DNA of 64,000 nt from Carallia brachiata (Eukaryota; Streptophyta; Magnoliopsida; Malpighiales; Rhizophoraceae): positions 1,071,057 through 1,135,056 of the forward strand of contig JADCRB010000156.1 in assembly GCA_021464245.1 (NCBI GenBank), given 5' to 3'. Shown piece after piece: positions 30,525 to 42,943 of the stretch; position 1 is the stretch's first letter; each line of letters starts with the position of its first letter. The position numbers and the translations under genes were made by a program. The notes beneath the pieces were generated by a model. That model had not been told where the DNA came from and searched no databases. It saw only the letters and a list, made by a program, of their open reading frames with translations.

Positions 30525-31991
30525 TGTGAAAAAACAGATGCTCCATGAGTCATCAAACATGGTCTTCCATCCTGCAGAATTTTTTCCCATCCTGTTCTCA
30601 ATAAGATGTTTCAGATTTTTGAACATCGGTTCCGCTCAGAATTCAAGGGCTCTTTCTCAGTACGACAGCGCGGACGCAAGTATCTCCAGCAAAAAATACC
30701 ACGTAACATTGTAAGTTTCTAAGGACTCCATCAATGAACGCAAAAACTACGATGGCTGCATGCATCCAAAAGCAAGCAAGCCAATCGATCCCAACTCTTC
30801 TTTGAACACCATCAAATGAAACAGAGGATGTTCTGGCGGATCAGAAGACAAGACAAGACAAAGAAAGTTCTTGCGGATCAGAAGGCAAGAATCTTTGTGA
30901 CTGTCGCAATTCACATACATTGCACATTAAATATTTGCATTGGCTCATTTAGTCGTTCTAAGATAATTTGGGACGTGGCAACATATCAAATAACGAGTTA
31001 CAGCCATTTCTGTTCTTTATTTACAACTTGTGGGGTACTAGTCACGAGAATTACATGCATGTGATCATATAGAATATAACGTTTCCCTCCGTTATTATTA
31101 TTGACTTTGCCTAATCTTCCCTTCCCTGACTCTATTTAGTATTTACGGGTCGCACAGTCGCCAACAGGAAGGAAGGAGTCAAGTCGCGCTTTTTTTTAAA
31201 ATGAGGTTGTCACATTATATGCTCAACTAGCTGTTTTGGTAATTCTTTTTGACATATGCCTATCTATCTATATCATTAGCTCATTCACTAAATTTTAAAT
31301 CACAAAATGCAATTACAATTTGTTATTATTAGCATACCAAGCTCCACCGTCGTGACTCTGTGGAGAACTTACCGTTACAATTTCATCAATAAATCCTTAC
31401 CAACCAGCATCTCATTAAGGGGGACTTGAAGTGACGTTATCCCCAGAGCTGTGGTCGATGAACTCAGCTTGCTTATCAATCACCATAGAATTTATTGACC
31501 AATATTATTTCAGCGACTAGCCTCTCTTATTTTCCTCCGAGAAAAAAATACATTGAAAGATATGAAAACTCATAAGTAGTAATTTTGTATTATGAAATGA
31601 AAAATCATAGTGCTGATATACTAATTATGATATGAATGTCAACTCAACTAAACATTGAGAGAATCTCCTTGTTCCCTAATTTGTAGGACACGGATGGATG
31701 GATGGAGGGGTCACCACCACAATTTTTTGAAGTTATAATCCATCTCATCAGAATCTTCATTAGCAGGTCAATCAGCCAATCATCCTACTACTAACCTAAA
31801 ATTTCTCTATAGCCTACCTTCAATCAAATCTCTCTATTAATCTCTCTCCGCCTTTGCCTGCCAATTCCAGTATGGGAAGATTTGAGACAAAGTAGTCCTC
31901 CTCTCGACAAAATTTTTTTACGAAATTTCCAAAAGAGGGAACAAATCTTAGAGCATATTATTAGTGTCATTGTTTCCTTCTCTTTTGATTC

Positions 31992-31999
31992 TATAAATA
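31992..31999 (+). promoter_or_regulatory. TATA box of the MADS gene
   Basis: TATAAATA followed by GA, 190 bp upstream of the ATG at 32189. This spacing suits a leader of roughly 160 nt. Confidence 0.6.
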
Positions 32000-32188
32000 G
32001 ATAATAACAGCAATAATGCAGACATGCAGTACAATCAAAGTACCCTCTCCAAGAAAAGAAAAGAAAAGAAATAAACCCCTCTATTCCTCCAGGCTCCAGC
32101 CCACGCTTTCTTTCTTTATCGCATCTCTTTGCATCCTGCAACCTCCTTTTTCCTTTTTTTTTTTTTTTTTCCAACAGTAATAGCCATC

Positions 32189-33007
32189 ATGGTGATCACA
32201 GAAAGTAGTAAGCAAAACAAGAAAACACAAGGTCGCAAAAAGATAGAGATTAAGACAATAGAAAAGAAAAGCAATCTCCAAGTCACCTTCTCCAAGAGAC
32301 GCAATGGTCTCGTTAAGAAAGCCAGCGAACTCAGCCTCCTTTGCGGTGTTGAGGTTGCCTTGATTACCATCTCTCCCGGCCAAAAAGTCTTCGCCTTTGG
32401 TCATCCTGACGTTGACACTGTCCTTGATCGCTATTTGAAGGAGGAGGATAACCCAGACACCAATAGTCATAGTCATAGTCATAGTCACATTCACACTACC
32501 GATAATATTAATAAGCTGCTGCTGCCGTCCAATACACAGGCACCAGCAGCGGCAGTGAGCAACCATCTTATCCAGAAACTAAAAAATGAGTGTGAGGAAT
32601 TGATGAAAAGACGGGACGAGGAGAAAAGGCGTGCTGCCGAGGTTGAGGTTGAGGTGTCCCAAAAATCCAATATTGCAAATAACAGGAGGAGGTTCTGGTG
32701 GGATGATCCCTTCGATAATATGGGATTGGAGGAACTTCAAGATTACAAGAAGGCCCTCCAACAGCTGAGGCAGACCGTGGCTTGTAGAATGAATCAGTTG
32801 ATTATCTCCGGCAATGATCATAATTCGCCTACTAGTCTACATGATGATGCGGGTGCCGCCAATGCTCCATTACTTTTTCAGGGTTCAGCTAGTAGTAGTC
32901 CCCACTACGGAGTTGTTGGGAATGATATGGTGGCCACTGCTTCTGGCTCGGGGGTTGGGATTCTTCATCAGGGTTTTGGCAATAATGGGGGGTACTTTTT
33001 TGTTTGA
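32189..33007 (+). CDS. type I (M-alpha) MADS-box transcription factor, AGL62-like
   Basis: DNA-binding regulator; type I M-alpha MADS proteins such as AGL62 act in female gametophyte and endosperm development. Single exon of 272 aa, intronless as usual for type I genes. The MADS domain (about residues 14-75) starts GRKKIEIKTIEKKSNLQVTF and contains SKRRNGLVKKASELSLLCG and VALITISPGQKVFAFGHP. A Ser-His repeat (NSHSHSHSHIH) follows, then a helical KNECEELMKRRDEEKRRA segment and the M-alpha motif WWDDPFDNMGLEELQDYKKA, ending FGNNGGYFFV. I chose the ATG at 32189 because the upstream in-frame start (32129) would add a Phe-rich peptide read from a T tract. The type I class is clear; the exact ortholog is not. 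Confidence 0.92.
   Translation: MVITESSKQNKKTQGRKKIEIKTIEKKSNLQVTFSKRRNGLVKKASELSLLCGVEVALITISPGQKVFAFGHPDVDTVLDRYLKEEDNPDTNSHSHSHSHIHTTDNINKLLLPSNTQAPAAAVSNHLIQKLKNECEELMKRRDEEKRRAAEVEVEVSQKSNIANNRRRFWWDDPFDNMGLEELQDYKKALQQLRQTVACRMNQLIISGNDHNSPTSLHDDAGAANAPLLFQGSASSSPHYGVVGNDMVATASGSGVGILHQGFGNNGGYFFV
32465..32488 (+). repeat. hexanucleotide repeat encoding (Ser-His)n in the MADS gene
   Basis: AGTCAT three times plus AGTCAC, in frame, coding a Ser-His run just after the MADS domain. Length variation would add or remove Ser-His pairs without shifting frame. Confidence 0.8.
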
Positions 33008-34496
33008 GAATAATGTAAGCTAGCTTGGCAATGTTTGTTTTTCTAATTCCTACTGCATTTGTACCCTGCACGGCAGGAGTTTGTTGATCTTTCCTTCGGG
33101 TTTATGATTACTTTTATCTGTAGAGCATCAAGTATTTGAAGTCCATCCTCATGTTTGGTCGGGTTTGCCAAAGAAAAGGAAGCTAGGTTATTACATGGAA
33201 TAGCATTACTCTCTTGTCCTGCTGTTCATTATATAGTACTCAGTAAGGCCAAATTTTGAGATGGCCAATCTGCTGGGCAATCAGCCCTACAAGTTGCTGC
33301 TTTGCTGCCTTTTCTTTGTGGCGTGAGAACAAGACCGAATATAAATTGCTCATGGCAGGTCGTGTAGCAGAAATCTGCCATACAACATATGGCAGCATTG
33401 GCTATTGGCGACTAAAGGTTCATGACATTGTTGTTGCGGATGTCCAGCCCACATCTAGAGGTAAACACAACTGGAAAAAATTTAAAAAAAAAAATCTCAA
33501 AATTGAGTTTTTTTTCCTACCACTGTTTTTATGACTGATAGGAACAGCTAATTATGTCAGTTGACAAGAAGCGTCTTAACTGTGAGTTCCTAAACAACAG
33601 CAAGAAGCAAAAACACAAACTGTCCAAGGTTTCTGTTGTGTATGAAAAATCATCTTTTTCTGCTCCTCTTTTTCAAGTACCTCACAGGCGGCCCCAAAAT
33701 TTTCCGTGCGGTATGGCTGATTAACCGTGATTTCCTAAACACAGCAAGAAGCAATATCCCACAGGCCCTAAACTAAAATTTTCTGTTGTGTATTAATGAT
33801 TATGGTAAGAAAAAGCATTCGTATCAATTTTCAAGTAGAGGATCCACCGCCGAACGCGGCAATGCATCCGAAGTTCCGTGCTAGGAATTATTATTTAGTT
33901 GTGAATAATTGTGGTGCTATCCATCCCATAACATGAAATAACCACGAGCGAACTTACAACACGATGTAGCAAGCAGAGACACACAAAGAAACATACATAG
34001 GGGAATGCAAATCATTTCAACTGAACGCACACATTCCACAATAGTTAAAGGTACCATAATGCAAATGTTTGTGAGGCAGGCAGGCTTAGGCTGATATATA
34101 CGGGGAATGTTGTTATGCCAAGGAGATTCAATTCAGATTCAAGGACGACAGGCAGCAGTAGTGGCAGCAAAGCACACACACACATATATATATATATAAT
34201 ACAACAACAAGAAGAAGTTGATTCAGGCCTAGAAACAAACAAACAGACACAAAACAATAAATGCAGTCCAGTCAGACAGAGAAATCTGCTCATCAGTTCG
34301 CAATGCACGCTGAAACTCAATTGGAAACTTTCACGAAAATTGTCTTCAGACTTTGACTAATTAAGTCCATCAGTTGTTGACTACCACCACACGAAAAGAA
34401 CATTCAGACATTACAAAAATCCCTCCCTCAGCAGTGCCAATTTTGGATCAAAAAACAGTCAAAACAAAAGCCAAATAAGGGGGAAAAAAGCCCTAA
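33008..34496. other. spacer between convergent MADS and mitochondrial L11 genes
   Basis: Holds the two 3' UTRs and a spaced direct repeat (33577-33644 and 33722-33795). A TA repeat lies at 34176-34198. No coding gene is recognisable. Confidence 0.6.
33577..33795 (+). repeat. imperfect direct repeat, two copies of about 70 bp
   Basis: Copy 1 (33577-33644) and copy 2 (33722-33795) share TTCCTAAACAMCAGCAAGAA-like sequence near their start and TTCTGTTGTGTAT at their end. The copies lie about 78 bp apart. This could be a local duplication or the remains of a small element. Confidence 0.6.
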
Positions 34497-34964
34497 TTAA
34501 TCCAAATCCTTGACAACCTTAATCCCCATGGAATTGGCAGTCCCAATAACAGACTTGCAGATGGACTGAAGCGACATGAACTGACAGTAGGGATCGGATT
34601 GCTTCACCTTGGCTATCTCGTATATGTGCTTCAGTGTCACGCTCGATGCCGCCATGTGTCCCGGGCGCCCGCTTCCGGACTCGATTCCCGCCGCTTTCTT
34701 CAAGTACCAGGTGACCGACGGCGACTTCACTATGAATTCGAAGGTGTTGTCTTTGAAAGCCGTTATGGTGACGGCCATCGGTGTGTCGGCTTTGTACTTC
34801 TGGGTCCGCGCGTTAAAATCCTTGCAGAACGCCATCAGGTTTAGACGGTACTGCCCAAGCGCCGGACCTACCGGAGGTGCTGGCCGTGCACCCCCCGCTG
34901 GGACTGTTAGACGGATTGTCGCCGCCACGGGTCGCCTGGTTAGTATCTCTTTCAGCGTTGCCAT
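34497..34964 (-). CDS. mitochondrial-type ribosomal protein L11 (uL11m)
   Basis: Large-subunit ribosomal protein of the GTPase-associated centre, organelle/bacterial type. 155 aa in one exon. The start MATLKEILTRRPVAATIRLT and the motif PAGGARPAPPVGPALGQYRL are the N-terminal uL11 domain. SVTWYLKKAAGIESGSGRPG and IGTANSMGIKVVKDLD lie in the C-terminal RNA-binding domain. Length matches the nuclear-encoded mitochondrial L11 of Arabidopsis. An in-frame upstream ATG at 35060 would add about 32 residues of leader-like sequence that contains likely splice signals, so I use the internal ATG at 34962-34964. No classical presequence is visible, which is also true of known plant uL11m. Confidence 0.93.
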   Translation of the reverse strand: MATLKEILTRRPVAATIRLTVPAGGARPAPPVGPALGQYRLNLMAFCKDFNARTQKYKADTPMAVTITAFKDNTFEFIVKSPSVTWYLKKAAGIESGSGRPGHMAASSVTLKHIYEIAKVKQSDPYCQFMSLQSICKSVIGTANSMGIKVVKDLD

Positions 34965-36438
34965 TTCGTATGGTAATGGAGCGCTCCGTTTCACGATAGC
35001 AATGTTGGCTCTGGAAATTACGAAATAAATAAAATAAAAGAGAGGAAAATCATCATTCATTCAAAAGTAATAAATAAATAAATAAATAAATAAATCGTTC
35101 TCCAAAAGTAAACCAAAAGTCCAGCTCCAAAATCTATAGATTTTTTTTTTTCATTAAAGCTAATTTTTTCTATTTTGAGAAATTTTATGCTTCTGTTTTA
35201 TTATTATGATTTAATAAAAGTTCAAACTTTTATCTACTAAAATAAAGTGTGCCTTGAAGTGTCAAAAAGTCAATTTTAACTCAAGAATTTAACGACTGCA
35301 ATGTCTGTAAAGAAATTTTTTAGTGTTAAAAAACCAAAAAAAGTGTCGCTTGAGGGACAATAATTTTTTCCCTATAAGCTCTGCCATAAAATAATATCAC
35401 ATAACAATTTTTATTAAGCAACGTGATAAACACAATAGTACAAGTTAATTTTATCTTGCTTTGTTATATAAATAAATAAAATTGAATATAGGTCATTGCC
35501 TCATGTTAATTCGAATCTTTAACTTTTTTTTCTTTTGTCCATAAAGAAAATAATAGTCACAAATTAAGAAAAGAATTGTGGTTTAAATCCCAAACAAACA
35601 TTTTAATTGAAGGTATGTATTTCCAACTATTTAAATTAAAATGAATACATATATATATATATATATATACAGTGTATGTGGCTGAGCCCATTACACTACA
35701 GGCCCACCAGCCCAGTTTCAGCCTGTAGTTAAGATTGTCACTGCCACGATGAAAAGGACTGGTGAGCGATCGAGTTAAGATTGAACCTAAGGTCCTTCAG
35801 CACGAAAAAAATGGGTTGCTGTTTGAATTTTCTTATTGCTGATATATAGTGATTGGAGAAGATTACCCCGTCCCCCGCGATTGAGAGATTAAAACCAACT
35901 TACAAAGGCGGCTCCGGTAATTATAATAGAAAGAAAAGTACCGAACAGAAGTGAAAAAAACACGTAATAAAGACCCCATCATTAGAAGTCTACTTTGTCA
36001 AGAGACGCACTCGATCTTGAATTCTTGTTACACGGTAAATGAATTTTGCATGAAAATCATTGATGAATGCATTACATCTGAATGATGCAGGCTGTATGTA
36101 GGCTAGAGTCGCTCAGAAAAAAAAAAAAAAAAAAAAAAGTGTAGGCTACAGAGATGAAATCGCCATAGCACCAACTAGCAAAGGATGCAGGGCAGGCAGG
36201 GCTTAATCAGCATCAATTAAATTAAGAAGACACTAACTAACACTAATGGGTGCTCAAAACCCAAAATTTAGGTTCATACATGCGCAGAGGATGTTTGAAT
36301 CAAGAAGAAATAGCCGTACTCTGATTGGGGGATTGGCATTGGCTTGTTGGCACTTGCCATACTCCCCATTTCCCCAGCAATTTTATTACCTGCAAAGAAG
36401 CCCTCGGCATTGGCAAAACCTATAGTCTTGCTCCTTTT
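34965..36438. other. spacer between L11 and PP2C genes, both on the minus strand
   Basis: AT-rich. The part next to 34965 is the L11 leader and promoter; the part next to 36438 is the PP2C 3' UTR. Simple repeats: AAAT/TAAA runs (35068-35095), a TA run (35650-35668) and an A18-20 tract (36119-36138). No gene or element is recognised. Confidence 0.6.
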
Positions 36439-39242
36439 TCACATGCTATTACCTAAGACACCTTTGAGAAGGTCCAGTCCTTCCGCTGATATACTCCTCC
36501 TCCTATGTGACTTGGGAATCACAATCTTAGGAGGCGGATCCTGAGAGAAGCATACCACCACTACTGTCAGATTGTCACAGGTGTTTCGCTGAAGTGCCTC
36601 CTTCACAAGTTCTCTCGAACACCTCTCAGGATCATTGTGCAGCATCAGCTCATTCCTCACCATCGTTACAGCGCATTGGCTGCTCATCACATCCCACAGC
36701 CCGTCACACCCCATTATCAAGAACTCATCTTCTTCCGTCAGCTCTACCTCCTCCAACTCTGGCTCAGCACTCAAAGGGCTTTTTGAACCTTTTGTACCCT
36801 TTATGTGCCAGTCTCCTAGAGCACGAGCCACTGACAATTGCCCGTTAAGGTAGCCATCGTATATAACACCTCCCAGTCTTTCAATTCTTAGTCTTTCTGA
36901 AGTGCAATTTGGCTTGTGGTCTTTCGACAGATCAATTGCTCTTCCCCGTTTTCCCAAAACAGCTCTAGAATCACCAGCATTGGCAATGACCATAGTCCTA
37001 TAAAAGTGCGGCATCAAGCAAACAATTGTGACAAAATTTATCATTAGATTACTCACTCAATGAAACAATTTTAGTTAGTATCAACAAATATGCAGAACAC
37101 TGTTCCCTGAAGGTAGTTCAGCAAGGATGATCAGCCTTCTCAATGCATTTAAACCAATAAAGGCCGTATAATTTCTCACCTTCCCAAAATCAGGGCAGTC
37201 AAAGCAGTGGTACCGGAGCAACTGTCAATTGATTTAGCATCAGCAATTGCATGATCAGCCTTTGCAAAGGCACTCTTAATTGCCTTCTTTGTGGCGGATG
37301 GAAACTGAGAGTCTTCAACGATATAGTTGAGTATGTTCTTTCTTGTAAACGATGCTGCATCAATGCCGCCATGTCCGTCAAAGACCTATGGAAACAACCA
37401 ATTGTTCGGGGCAAGACCTCAATGAATCAAATGCTATACATTGCACAACTACCAATGAATTCTGAATGAATCCTTCTCGTTTAAGAGTAATTTGCTTTGC
37501 ATAAAGCATAGGGTGCACATGCAAGTAAGATGTACCGATAAGCAACGATATAATTTGCCAATCTGATTGCACAATTTTTGGTCAAGCAGGACAATTAAAC
37601 CATTCATGCCACAAACTTCAACTTTCAACAGCCTTGGAAAGAAATTGATTACTTAGCATTAACTGGAAATAATGCAAAGCTAGCGGCAAATTACGGACCC
37701 CATAAAATGCTCCAGGAGAAGGGAAGAATGCATCTGTAGCAAGATGTTCCTGTAGATTATCCACACATATATGTTCGTCCTCCATGTACTGTTTTGGTCC
37801 TTTTTCAGAAGAGCTTCCCGAACAAAATATAGGAATATATCCATCATTTGATGGTGACGTTGTGCCAATAATTCCAGTCTTTGATTCCTAAACAGAAAAG
37901 ATAGAAGGATAACAAGTTGACAAAGTGTCATTCATCTTATGGACCACTTAAAACTTGCAATCAACTGATTGAAGATATTGTACAAGTAAGCATGAAGCAG
38001 TATAAATTCAACTTAAGCAAACAAATGCATCACAAGTAAGAAGATACATACATAAGACATGTATACCGATGCAAAATTTTCAAGAATTACTAGTTTGCAA
38101 CACAAATCCTGCAAGGCTACTCTGTTTGTTTTCTGCAGAATAGCAATTTTTCCGTGGTGTGGGACCTTAAGAAATTAGTATGGACATATTTCCAAAGGTC
38201 AAGACATGATTATCAACATTAGGAATTGTGAAAACAATTTTTTGTTGAAGGAAATTGTAGAATGCACGTTCTTCGGCTGCAGGGTATGGATGCTTTAAAA
38301 TGACTAAAGCTACAATTTGTCATTTTGAAGAAGGGAGGTTCTGTATCTCCATGAAGATAAAATTTGCTTTGAGGAGACATACCATTCTATTATCTTATTG
38401 TTATATTTTCTTATTCACCTTATTCTTCGTTTCACTTACTAGGTTACAGGAAAATGAAGGCAATATATTATCGATTGTAAGAATATACCCTCTGAAACAA
38501 CATCTTGTGAAACCCTTAGACGAACATCATTTGACTTTGGTTATGGGTGCAGGCTGCTGACTAGAATGGTTTCTGCAGAGGGGCTAACAAATAGTACAAT
38601 TTGCTTGGTATTTTAAGGCTTACAAAATGACATGGAGGATTGACTCTCGAAGTTATTCAAGACATGGGGAAACTAGCTGAAAAAGAAATGCATACGCATT
38701 CACTTGCACAACCACACATTCTCATTTGAACAAAATTAATTTTCATGGAAATGAGAGTTCTTCTATTAGTTCCATTAATTGATCTGATCATGAGTGAGGG
38801 ACAGAGGGCAAAACAAGAATCCCCAAAATGATGATAACATTTCTTTTTGGCCATCTCGTGTCCAAATCAAATCACTCCAGAAAAGAAAAAAAAAGGTGCA
38901 AAATTTTCATGGAAATAGGAAAAGAATTCAAGTAACGAACAAATCAAATCAAAGGAACAATCAATAGGGACTAAATGATGGGGTGAGAGAATAAAGAAAT
39001 GAACTCACGTGTTCTAACAAGAATAGAGAGCTGCTGGAATGTCGCATGGTAGAGAGGATTCTAGGGGGTTTTCCGAGACTCAATTGGTTCAAATTCTCTG
39101 AAGGATCCTCATTCCCGTCCCCCGTGACAGCCAAGCTGCCCTTACTAGTACTACTATTACTAGTACTACTAGTACTAGTACTAGAACTGCGCCCACCATA
39201 AAGCGTTGGTATCTGAGGTGAAATGTCGGTTCCTGAAGCCAT
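36439..39242 (-). CDS. protein phosphatase 2C
   Basis: Metal-dependent Ser/Thr phosphatase of the plant PP2C family. Exons: 39242-39009, 37887-37699, 37385-37180, 36997-36439; phases are consistent, giving 395 aa. Motifs in order: [16 protein letters not shown] (about residue 110), [16 protein letters not shown] across the second junction, [57 protein letters not shown] and [14 protein letters not shown]. These supply the acidic metal ligands. The N-terminus has a serine/threonine run coded by a TAG/AGT-type repeat. It resembles the small plant PP2C group around Arabidopsis PP2C22, 27 and 49 rather than the ABI1 co-receptors. The first intron is about 1.1 kb. No frame breaks. Confidence 0.95.
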
Positions 39243-39855
39243 TCTCCAAATCTAAACCGTTCACAATCACCAGAGGAGCCAAGAAGCATACGATGAATAA
39301 TTACACTTAGCCGGACTCACCCATACCTCCATTTTTCAGACACATCAAAACGGCCCATACAGAGAAAGCTGATTGACCCCTAATTGATGAGATCATAGAA
39401 CTGGATCCAAGAATCTGGCGAATTCCAAACGAACCCAGAAAAAAAAACTGCTTTTTCCCTTGGTTTTTTTTGGGGGGGGGGGGGGGTGTGGGTGCTAGCT
39501 AAACGCGGACTAGATTTCTTGAATTCCTGAAGAAAGGAGCATGGACTTTTCTTCGCATTGCAACAATTTGCAAACGTCAGTCAGAGGAAGAAAGCGAAGA
39601 AGAGGCCATTTACACACTAAACACATGTTTTGAGACCATAGCATAGTAGTAGGAAAGGGAGGACCGTTGAGAGGAAAGAGAAGGAAAAAGCCGAAAGCTT
39701 TATATTAATATTAATAATAATAATAATAATATTCTTATTATTATTATTATGTGGTTGGGTGAGGGAGTAGATTCCAGGTTTTCCGGTCACCATTGGTAGG
39801 GGTGGACTTAGAGGGGGAGATCAGGGGCATTGAGAGAAGCGAGGTGGGTTACTGA

Positions 39856-39861
39856 CACGTG
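39856..39861 (-). promoter_or_regulatory. CACGTG G-box/ABRE-like motif upstream of PP2C
   Basis: Context GACACGTGGTGG, about 615 bp upstream of the PP2C start codon. It is close to the abscisic-acid response element core ACGTGG. This is motif evidence only. Confidence 0.3.
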
Positions 39862-40444
39862 GTGGCCTCTTTGCGTTTGTAATTTTATTACTGACTAGCC
39901 AATTCAGATCTCTCGAAGAGCAAAGACTAAAGAGAAGAGTGGGCTTCATGAATCAATGATTGTCCTCCACGCCAAGTCTTGGCCTTTCACTTGTGATTAA
40001 CGTCCGTCGTTGGTAGTGTGGACAAGCACTGGTTTCTGACTGCCCATCGGCTCCTCCTCCTCCTCGGCCAACTGTTTTTTTTTTTTTTTTGAGATTATCC
40101 ATTTATTTACAGCAATGTTATGCTCTCTCCTTTTGTTTTATGTATGTATTCAATTCAACAACATCATATTTTTGTTTCCTTTCCACTTTGAGAGTAAGAT
40201 GCTTTAACAAAACTTTTCTTGTCAATTAATCAGCAAAGATATTCTCCCCCTAATTTGTTCGTATGCTGTAATCGTAATTTGTATCTGCACATTCATCAAA
40301 ATGGCTTTTATTTATTTATAGTACTATTATTATTAATTAATTTGGCACACCCTTCCTCTCAAGATGCTCCTCTGTCTTATCGTGGGCACAGAGCATTCCA
40401 TATCAACCATCGTTACCAACAAAGCAGGGGATAACCATATTATT

Positions 40445-40770
40445 GTTGGGTCAATAAGTTTTTGATTTTTTAAATTTGAGTCATTAATTATAAAATGTCC
40501 AATGTGACTCACTACATTAAAAAATAGTTTATAAATATATTAAAAATATTATCGCATCAAACTCAACAGTTAATTATTTATATAAAAACTGATATGACAC
40601 ATATGACGTAACACACTATTAGAATAGTGCTAACGTGGCGAAGTTGCTGACATGAAAATGTCATTTTTCTCGTTCTTGCTGACTGGAATGTGATATTGAA
40701 CAACATTGGAGATTAATATACTTATTGGCTAGATTTGAAAAATTTATCAAGCTACTAACCTAAATGCGAT
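40445..40770. mobile_element. possible MITE with weak inverted ends
   Basis: The left end (GGGTCAATAAGTTTTTGATT) and the reverse-complemented right end (GGTTAGTAGCTTGATAAATT) can be aligned loosely, with AAATTTGAG matching CAAATCTAG further in. No clear target duplication was found, so this is tentative. Confidence 0.25.
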
Positions 40771-41414
40771 CAATTTCAAATTGATTGCTGAAACCGTAAA
40801 AAGTAAATTTTTCTACTAATCATCAAGAATTTATGAAACTCTAAAATTGTACATTGGCAAAAAAAGGTAACTTAAACATTGAATTTAAAGCACCAACACT
40901 TGTTTGCATTGCGAAAGAAGAAATCTGTCATAAACAAAAGCATCTCAAGTATACCATATAGTATACCAATTTTCCCAAAAATCTGATGTACTGTCAGTGT
41001 TTGTACTTAATGGAGAAATATCTACTTGCCTCCAACAAAAACAAAAGAGGACTTGGGGACCAGGTTATGAATGTCGTCAACAAAAACAAAATGGGACGTT
41101 AGGACAAGGTTTGGAAACAAAAAAATATAGTCCACTAGTTAGTTTTGGATGGTTGACTCCTGCGTACAGGCTTCACGCATGGGATTTACTGCAAAAATAC
41201 TTCCCTCACCAGCTTTGGCAATTTTCCTCTCCTCTTGTTCCTTGTTTCTTCCAATTGCTGTGGACTAATAATATTGGGTCTTGTTCTTTGGGTTGAAACT
41301 TGGGGAATGGGTTTTTGGTTCCTTTCAGCTATATAGAATAAAGTAGACAATAGTTAACCATTGCATAATTAAAATATATATATTGAGAAAAACTTACTAA
41401 ATACAAATAATTCA

Positions 41415-41795
41415 CCGGTTTGGCCATGTTAAGAGGACGTGAAGCTGGCTCATTTTTGCACGTTTTTTGTTATGTCCCGCCTGATGACAATTACCACAAG
41501 TCACGATAAAACCCTTCTTGGACAACTTGCCAGTGTGTCTATAGTCCTCACCATCAGTTTTTATCCTTTGTACCTTTGGCCTGCCTATCTCTCTTCTCAA
41601 GGGTGGTGGGTCTATTGGATCCTTGCCTGTTTTAATTCAGAGATGTTGACCCTGAATAGGATTTAGCATCGCTGAATATGTCTTCAGATATTTCTCTTTT
41701 GTGTACCACCTGTGTAAATACTTAGCAAGTTGTTCACCCCTGTTCAGAATGGCACTTATGGCATGGCAACAAGAAATACCTGAAATATCAAACGA
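41415..41795 (-). mobile_element. MULE (Mutator-like) transposase remnant
   Basis: The minus strand reads FDISGISCCHAISAILNRGE, the SWIM zinc-finger part of MuDR-type transposases. It continues WYTKEKYLKTYSAMLNPIQG, a stop where E-F-W is usual, KTGKDPIDPPPLRREIGRP, and a zinc knuckle FIVTCGNCHQAGHNKK whose last cysteine is missing. The order matches the C-terminus of plant MULE transposases. The stop and the lost cysteine mark it as dead. I see no catalytic core upstream. Confidence 0.75.
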
Positions 41796-42943
41796 CCTAC
41801 ATCAACAGGGTAGAGAAACATAATCCTTTCCTTCTGTTCGTGCGGTGTAAATGGTATCTTACTTCTCAATGGAAATAAGAATGTCTGGTCGTGCAAAGCA
41901 ATGTAGCATTCAGAGCTCTGTCCGCCGAAATAAGCAGATGAATTTTTTCAATTGAAGCAAGGGATGCCAATCTACCTTACAAAACAAATGCAGAGAACTT
42001 CGGTTTCCTAAAAGGGGAATGGCAAAATTTGTTGTCTCGCATCTATATTTATGCATATATCTCAGAGGCCGTGCGGCGGAAGACAATGCTCGCTTTAACA
42101 CATCAACTGCATACAAAATCGAACCAAAACAAGAAGTTGTTCGCTTTAATTTCGTGGGTCATGTGGATTGCGAGTTGGAAGTGAATAAATGCTTTGTTTC
42201 TTTGGTTTAATTAACTTCTCTTCCGGACTCCTACTGGTGAGTAGATAAGTCACCACCGCTCACCAATACTGATTCTTCATTCATTCATTCATTCATTCAT
42301 TGCGTCATTCATCAATTAAGCTCTGGATATGGGCGTTACGGATGGATTGGACCCATCTAAGAACCATTATTATTATTATTATTTTTTGGGTACATACTAA
42401 GAACCATTATTATTACAACCAATATTTTTCCACTTTCTTTTGTTTTTGCATACATTAATCATTGTGACAATTAATGAAACGGAAATATTAGATGACTACA
42501 CGTTTGCATTCGAATAGTGTCTATATTGTAATGATCATTGTATTTTGTATAATAACAATATTAAAATATACAACAAAAAAATAATTTTTTTACATATTTT
42601 TAATTATTATTATAAAAAATATACTGCTAATTATAATATAAATATTGTTTAATTATAAATTGCCTGGAATTCACTACTAGAAAATGCACGCTTATTTTGA
42701 CTTTGACTTACGGTAAGGAGACGCATATGTGAAGTGATGAATGTATGGCATGCTGACCAAACATTCAAACCCAAAAACAAAAAAAAAAAAAAAAAGGAAA
42801 AAGAAAAAGAAAAAGAAAAAGAAGAAGAAGCCAAGAACGGAGAGAATGGCATTTCCTTGCGACTTGTGCTCAGTGGTTCCTTACCTTCACTTCGCTCGGT
42901 GCTTAAATCTATGTATGCCTAGCTAAGGAACTGATTTGGTTGG

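Larger units (their letters stand above)
29033..32188. other. intergenic region between the EH and MADS genes
   Basis: Starts with the EH 3' UTR (T-rich tracts at 29107-29120 and 29250-29262). The stretch about 29850-30524 is a decayed LINE end. The rest (30525-31980) is AT-rich with a short direct repeat GCGGATCAGAAG (30836 and 30874) and no recognisable gene. The last 200 bp is the MADS promoter and leader. Confidence 0.6.

Noticed and set aside
34609..35028. 139-codon plus-strand frame opposite the L11 gene
   Set aside because: It is an antisense shadow; the minus-strand frame is an unmistakable uL11 protein.
40219..40434. 71-codon plus-strand frame upstream of the GLR gene
   Set aside because: No recognisable motif; it starts at a non-ATG codon in AT-rich DNA next to a possible MITE.
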